Shown here: positions 59,776 to 64,000 of the stretch, in pieces
How positions within the stretch are numbered: the stretch's first letter is position 1
How the letters are laid out: every line of letters begins with the position of its first letter
From: Cyclobacteriaceae bacterium
GTDB taxonomy: Bacteria; Bacteroidota; Bacteroidia; Cytophagales; Cyclobacteriaceae
Length of the DNA: 64,000 nucleotides
Reading direction: 5' to 3'
NCBI GenBank assembly: GCA_019694875.1
Contig: JAIBBC010000004.1
Span: 116,110-180,109 of the forward strand
Made by a program: the position numbers and the translations under genes
The notes under the pieces: generated by a model
Database searches by the model: none
What the model was told of the DNA's origin: nothing
Seen by the model: the letters and a program-made list of their open reading frames with translations, nothing else

Positions 59776-61052
59776 ACGACCTATCATCACAGGATAAAAA
59801 GAACATCTGGCATCCCTTTACTCCGTTGGAAGGCGGCCCAGAACCCATTTTAATTGAAAAAGCAGAGGGAGTTTATTTACACACCCCCGAGGGCCGCAAA
59901 ATTATTGACGCCATATCCTCATGGTGGGTTAACCTGCATGGACATTCACATCCCGTCATTGCTGAAGCAATCGCACAACAGGCTCGAAAACTTGAGCATG
60001 TTATTTTTGCCGGGTTTACTCACGAGCCCGCCATAACCTTATCGGAAAATCTGCTGGGTATTCTTCCGCAAAGCTTTGCTAAAATTTTTTATTCCGACAA
60101 TGGAAGTACCGCAGTTGAAGTAGCGCTTAAAATGGCTATGCAATATTGGCATAATCAGGGCATCGCACGGAAAAAGATAGTCGCCATAGAAGGCAGTTAT
60201 CATGGCGATACATTTGGAGCTATGGCTGTGGGCGACCGGAGTATCTTTACTGCACCCTTCTCGCCATATTTGTTTGATGTCGAATTTATCCCATTTCCGT
60301 TCGCGAACGATGAAGTTTCTGTTATTCAAAAATTCAGGAACATTGCCGAATCAGGTGATGTAGCTGCATTCATCTACGAACCGTTAATCCAGGCTGCTGG
60401 TGGAATGCGCATGTATTCACCCGGTACACTCAATCAACTGCTCTTGCTGGCTAAAGAAAAGGGAATCATCTGCATCGCGGATGAAGTATTTACAGGTTTT
60501 GGTCGTACCGGAAAACTTCTGGCCAGCGACCATGTCGAAACCAAACCTGATCTGGTAGCGCTTTCGAAAGGGCTAACCGGAGGAACGTTACCATTAGGTG
60601 TAACGGCAGTTTCGGAAAAGATTCTCGTTGCGTTTCAAACAAAAGAATTCACAAAAACATTTTTCCACGGACATTCATTCACCGCTAATCCGCTTTCCTG
60701 CGCAGCAGCGAATGCAAGCTTTACCCTTCTGCAAAGACCCGACTGTCAGCAACGGATCAATTCAATTTCAGATCAACATCAGAAATTTGCAGCAAAGGTT
60801 AGGAACAACTCTGTTGTGAAAGAAGTCAGAACACTGGGAACAATTCTGGCTATCGAACTGGAGTCAACCGAAAAAACTTCTTATTCGAATTCTATCCGGC
60901 AAAGGATCTATCAGTATTTTCTGGATAGAGACATTCTACTTAGACCGCTTGGTAATACATTTTATATCGTAGCCCCCTATTGCACAACAAACGAGCAACT
61001 GTCAGATATCTACGCAGCAATAGACGATTTCCTCAGCGAACTTACTGTATAA
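59772..61052 (+). CDS. bioA: Adenosylmethionine-8-amino-7-oxononanoate aminotransferase
   Basis: This 426-residue class III PLP aminotransferase makes 7,8-diaminopelargonate. IWHPFTPLEG and ISSWWVNLHGH are specific for BioA. Further motifs are YSDNGSTAVEVALKMA, IADEVFTGFGRTG, and the PLP-Lys in LSKGLTGGTLPL. bioD precedes it with a 4-base overlap. The coding end overlaps the convergent 884-residue gene by 11 bases. bioB and bioC are absent here. Confidence 0.95.
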   Translation: MNDLSSQDKKNIWHPFTPLEGGPEPILIEKAEGVYLHTPEGRKIIDAISSWWVNLHGHSHPVIAEAIAQQARKLEHVIFAGFTHEPAITLSENLLGILPQSFAKIFYSDNGSTAVEVALKMAMQYWHNQGIARKKIVAIEGSYHGDTFGAMAVGDRSIFTAPFSPYLFDVEFIPFPFANDEVSVIQKFRNIAESGDVAAFIYEPLIQAAGGMRMYSPGTLNQLLLLAKEKGIICIADEVFTGFGRTGKLLASDHVETKPDLVALSKGLTGGTLPLGVTAVSEKILVAFQTKEFTKTFFHGHSFTANPLSCAAANASFTLLQRPDCQQRINSISDQHQKFAAKVRNNSVVKEVRTLGTILAIELESTEKTSYSNSIRQRIYQYFLDRDILLRPLGNTFYIVAPYCTTNEQLSDIYAAIDDFLSELTV

Positions 61053-63696
61053 TCAGGGAGTTTCGATCAATCAGGAAAATCTTTGGCATCTCACCGCGCG
61101 CTGAACGAAGTTCAATCGCACCTCCCTGCAAAGGGGCAGATGTTAACAAATTACCCTGAGCATTGTAAACAAAGGATAATTCCTGCTCCAGGTCGGTCAC
61201 GGTATAGAATACTTTCCCTGCACCGAAATCATAGAACTTAACTTCAGCTGCATTCATGCCGATACTTGCATTAGAAAAAATCTCGGTTCCGTCTGGCTTA
61301 AGTACCGCAAGGCGTTTGGTGTCTTGCCGCTTAATAACATACGACTTACCATTTTGCTCTGCAACCAAGCTGAATTGTGTTTCAAACGAAGGCTTGATGA
61401 GCGTTTCGCGGCTCATGATTTGGCCCTGAAGACTAAACCGTATCCGGAAACCATCCTTGGAAATGCAAACAAAATTTGGTGTTGAACTGCCGGCTTCAAG
61501 ATAGAACTCACCCATTGGGCGGGCCTCCAGGTTGAGCGGAAAGCCTTTGATCATTTCACCTCTGCGTGTCGTCAGGCAAGCATATCCATCTTTGCGGACT
61601 GCAAGAATATAATCCTTTCCGCGAATGCGATAGTGTTTAGCCGGGCCAATTAAGTCTCCACCGGTAACAAACGGGGTCCAGCCTTCCAGGTTCGTCCCCT
61701 CCTTATCAAACATCCATAACTTACCAGCTTTATCAGCAAGCAGGAATCGGTACTTTTTGCTTTTATCGTAATCAACTAATGTCGTGTATAAAATGTCCCT
61801 TGGTTTAATTTCCTGAGGGTACGGGTTGACATAATTTCCCAAGCGATCGATAACATGAAGCTTGTTTGCAGTTGCAAAAAAGAACTGAAGTTTTCCGTTA
61901 GCATAGAAATCAACCTGGTAGATCTTTCCAACAATGGGCTCGTAAATTTCCTTTTGCCACAACACCTTACCGTCAGATGACAGATGATAAAGAACATACG
62001 TTGAATCCTGGACAAGAACTTCGTCATCACCGTTAACGTGGCTTTTTACCACCGTTGGTTTTGAAATAATGGACGTTGCAAAACTTGCCACAAGCCGATC
62101 GCTTGGAGTTGCTTTCTTCTTACCATCGGTTTCCTGATAGTCTGAATATGTCCATGTCAGATTGGTGTAAAAGCTTTCATTCAAATGACTGAACTGAATC
62201 GCACCATAGTCGAAAGAATTCAGTAACGATTTGTTACTTCGAATAAACTGCTTCCAGGGTGGGCTAAGCTTCTCCGTTACGTTACTCCACACAAGTGGTG
62301 TATTGATGTAAATACTAAGGTTTGATTCAAGTAACGTTGATTCAGCGAACTTATTAAAGGCAACTGATTTACCCCAAACGTTCTCCTGGTCGATATCTTC
62401 CAGAAATCCTTTCATGGTCTCAATGCTTCCAGAAAGAATAATATAATTGCCGATAGATGAGTAATATGTGACAGCCGTACCGGACACTAGGGGCCCGAAT
62501 AACTTTCCCGGAAAATTATTGATCCCAATTTCACGTATTGTATAGGTTGAATAATTCTCAAAGAAAACCGTGTCTTCCTTGCGGCTTTCCTCAGATAACT
62601 GATCAAAAGCCGTTATCCAATCACGTGGTTTTTGTGTCTCAAAAACAACTGCTGTTGAAACATCATCGCCTGATTCAAGGTAACAGACAGCCAATTCCTT
62701 TCCGAGCGATGAGAACAATTTCGGATAGTCAAGGGAAGCATATGAATTAAGCGAGTCGAGTACAGCTTTGTTCTGCGACAAAGAAAGTTTGTTATAGAAA
62801 GCAAGCCCGTCACTTATTCCATAGTTCACACCAACCAGCGTTTGATTGGATATGTATTGTTTAATCGTGAACTGTACAGGAGATTGATTTTGAAGATAAG
62901 ACAGCAGTGCATTTTTATCATCCTTTTTTGCCAGGCTAAAGCCATTCAGAACAATGGAATTCTCTGTTTGTTTGATGTCAAGCAATCCCGCATCACCCAG
63001 TTCCATAAGCTGACTGGAGAAACTCTCCGGAAAAACTTTTAATAGCTTAATAACATTACCAAGGTGAACATAGATATCACCCGCATCATCGCTTACGTGT
63101 GGAAGTGCGTATACGTTGGAAAGCTCGCTTTTGAAGTTCTTTTCATCTTTGGCTTCAAAGGTGCGAACAACATCTTCTATGAGGAAAGGGGTAAAACTGC
63201 CGGCCCACGCGTCATTCAATTGAACGCATGAAAACAGTTTTTTATTGACGGTAAATTCCAGAATTTTAAAACCGTTCAGTTCCCGTTCGGTAAACCGGAT
63301 TCCCCGTGTATCCTTCCATTGACTGAACAGTGATTTGAAAATATTAGCCTGCTTGCCGGTAAAGTAATACACAGCGTCAAAATCATCCTTGCTTACAACA
63401 TGGAGCGAAATTGCCTTCCCCGACTGTGGGGTGAATAAAAAATCGAACGTCTTTGTAAGTGAATCCTGATCGCTGGTGTCCAGCAGCAACTTTTGAACAA
63501 GTTGATTGATGTTATTGCTTGAACTGATCGGGTTACAGTCTTTGCATTCGTGCGGTTCGTAAATCAATACCGTCTGTTTGGGAACCATTTCCCAAACGGT
63601 AGTGGCATGTTCTTTAAAGAAGTACTGATAGACAAAAATAGAGCCCGCCACCAGCAGAAATAAACCGAGCGTTATTAGAAAAGGCGCTTTTTTCAC
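61042..63696 (-). CDS. Large membrane-anchored protein of unknown function with a beta-propeller-like C-terminus
   Basis: The 884-residue protein has one N-terminal membrane anchor (PFLITLGLFLLVAGSIFVY, about 5-25), so most of the chain is in the periplasm. A CKDC motif follows near residue 55. The first ~500 residues are alpha/beta with beta strands such as YIHLGNVIKLL-like patterns and LAVCYLESGDDVSTAVVF. From about 550 on, repeats such as STYVLYHLSSDGKVLWQKE, KLHVIDRLGNYVNPYP and LWMFDKEGTNLEGWTPF match PQQ/WD-like propeller blades. No enzyme motif was seen. It converges with bioA, ahead of the rRNA operon. Confidence 0.8.
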   Translation of the reverse strand: MKKAPFLITLGLFLLVAGSIFVYQYFFKEHATTVWEMVPKQTVLIYEPHECKDCNPISSSNNINQLVQKLLLDTSDQDSLTKTFDFLFTPQSGKAISLHVVSKDDFDAVYYFTGKQANIFKSLFSQWKDTRGIRFTERELNGFKILEFTVNKKLFSCVQLNDAWAGSFTPFLIEDVVRTFEAKDEKNFKSELSNVYALPHVSDDAGDIYVHLGNVIKLLKVFPESFSSQLMELGDAGLLDIKQTENSIVLNGFSLAKKDDKNALLSYLQNQSPVQFTIKQYISNQTLVGVNYGISDGLAFYNKLSLSQNKAVLDSLNSYASLDYPKLFSSLGKELAVCYLESGDDVSTAVVFETQKPRDWITAFDQLSEESRKEDTVFFENYSTYTIREIGINNFPGKLFGPLVSGTAVTYYSSIGNYIILSGSIETMKGFLEDIDQENVWGKSVAFNKFAESTLLESNLSIYINTPLVWSNVTEKLSPPWKQFIRSNKSLLNSFDYGAIQFSHLNESFYTNLTWTYSDYQETDGKKKATPSDRLVASFATSIISKPTVVKSHVNGDDEVLVQDSTYVLYHLSSDGKVLWQKEIYEPIVGKIYQVDFYANGKLQFFFATANKLHVIDRLGNYVNPYPQEIKPRDILYTTLVDYDKSKKYRFLLADKAGKLWMFDKEGTNLEGWTPFVTGGDLIGPAKHYRIRGKDYILAVRKDGYACLTTRRGEMIKGFPLNLEARPMGEFYLEAGSSTPNFVCISKDGFRIRFSLQGQIMSRETLIKPSFETQFSLVAEQNGKSYVIKRQDTKRLAVLKPDGTEIFSNASIGMNAAEVKFYDFGAGKVFYTVTDLEQELSFVYNAQGNLLTSAPLQGGAIELRSARGEMPKIFLIDRNSLIIQ

Positions 63697-63736
63697 GTAG
63701 ACAAAGATAGATTTTAGCGGGAGAATCCCCTAAAAG

Positions 63737-63768
63737 CAAAAACCCTTCCAGTAGTCCTGAAAGGGTTT
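63737..63768 (-). terminator. Second terminator hairpin downstream of the 5S rRNA
   Basis: The stem is 11 base pairs, with one G-U wobble on the minus strand (an A-C mismatch if read on plus), followed on minus by T5 and more T-rich bases. It is a backup for the rRNA operon. Confidence 0.75.
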
Positions 63769-63786
63769 TAATAAAATAGAGGCAAC

Positions 63787-63827
63787 GATGCTGACGTTTG
63801 AGTCAGCATCCTGACGGTAGCGTCAGG
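63787..63827. repeat. Two adjacent perfect inverted repeats between the rRNA terminators
   Basis: A 9-bp stem GATGCTGAC/GTCAGCATC at 63787-63810 and a 7-bp stem CCTGACG/CGTCAGG at 63810-63827 lie head to tail. CTGACG occurs in both, so alternative pairings are possible. Confidence 0.8.
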
Positions 63828-63834
63828 ACATAAA

Positions 63835-63866
63835 AAAAGCCCCGTGCGTTAACACGAGGCTTTTGA
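63835..63866 (-). terminator. First terminator hairpin downstream of the 5S rRNA
   Basis: The stem GCCTCGTG/CACGGGGC (minus-strand reading) has an intervening TTAACG loop, one U-G wobble on the minus strand and a following run of seven T. Orientation and strength fit the end of the rRNA operon. Confidence 0.85.
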
Positions 63867-63873
63867 TAAAAAG

Positions 63874-63984
<111 letters not shown>

Positions 63985-64000
63985 GGTTTTCAATATCGTT

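Noticed and set aside
63985-64000. A tRNA or the 23S end beyond the 5S gene.
   Set aside because: Only 16 bases remain in the window, too few to call anything.

Overview
The window looks like chromosomal core and near-core DNA of a Bacteroidota bacterium, probably of the Cytophagales/Cytophagia type. Supporting signs are a type IX secretion (T9SS) type B sorting domain, many SPII lipoproteins with an SSC-type lipobox, periplasmic-TPR sensor proteins, families such as DUF4268, DUF4412, DUF3857, DUF4197 and DUF1343/NamZ, upstream elements of the TAnnTTTG type, and almost no Shine-Dalgarno signal. The genus is not determinable by eye. No phage integrase, transposase, CRISPR array or tRNA gene was seen. 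The only stable RNA gene is a 5S rRNA at the right edge, on the minus strand, so an rRNA operon enters from the right.

Layout. 0-5 kb: the end of a LytS-like histidine kinase with its LytTR regulator, a lipoprotein, a SUI1/YciH factor with a membrane J-protein, a tandem universal stress protein and a beta-barrel protein. 5-8.5 kb: DUF4268, a His-rich CDF metal exporter, MenA and two glutathione-peroxidase paralogues. 8.5-15 kb: an M16 lipoprotein peptidase, ArgS, a deoxyhypusine-synthase-like enzyme and a START protein. 15-20 kb: a serine hydrolase, an SGNH esterase and an NfeD-flotillin pair. 20-29 kb: arginase, a fold-III (arginine-type) decarboxylase, a Met-rich DUF4412 protein, a GT2 transferase, a DUF3857 transglutaminase, a LolC/E permease, NamZ and endonuclease III. 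29-38 kb: fmt, folA, two short-chain/membrane genes, an APC permease, PAP2, PaaN, DUF4197 and an FMN hydroxy-acid dehydrogenase. 38-42 kb: a CinA-TPR-AraC fusion and a dehydrogenase E2. 42-50 kb: two very large GTYPNP-repeat surface proteins and a T9SS cargo protein. 50-57 kb: a trans-sulfuration enzyme, a TPR histidine kinase, MFS, a 58-residue PLDc_N protein, an OmpA lipoprotein and another lipoprotein. 57-61 kb: a dienoyl-CoA-reductase-like SDR followed by bioF-bioD-bioA. 61-64 kb: an 884-residue membrane-anchored protein, then terminators and 5S rRNA.

How the genes work together. Clear functional groupings are bioFDA (biotin), NfeD plus flotillin (membrane microdomains), a kinase plus LytTR regulator, and a scattered arginine/polyamine set (deoxyhypusine-synthase-like, arginase, decarboxylase). 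The most unusual items are the uninterrupted 937-residue reading frame joining a complete CinA to a membrane-spanning TPR-AraC regulator, and the paired repeat-built surface proteins whose 261-bp and 291-bp DNA repeat units are multiples of three and so can recombine in frame. No intergenic stretch exceeds 300 bases. The longest (20769-21016) holds only one possible -7 element.
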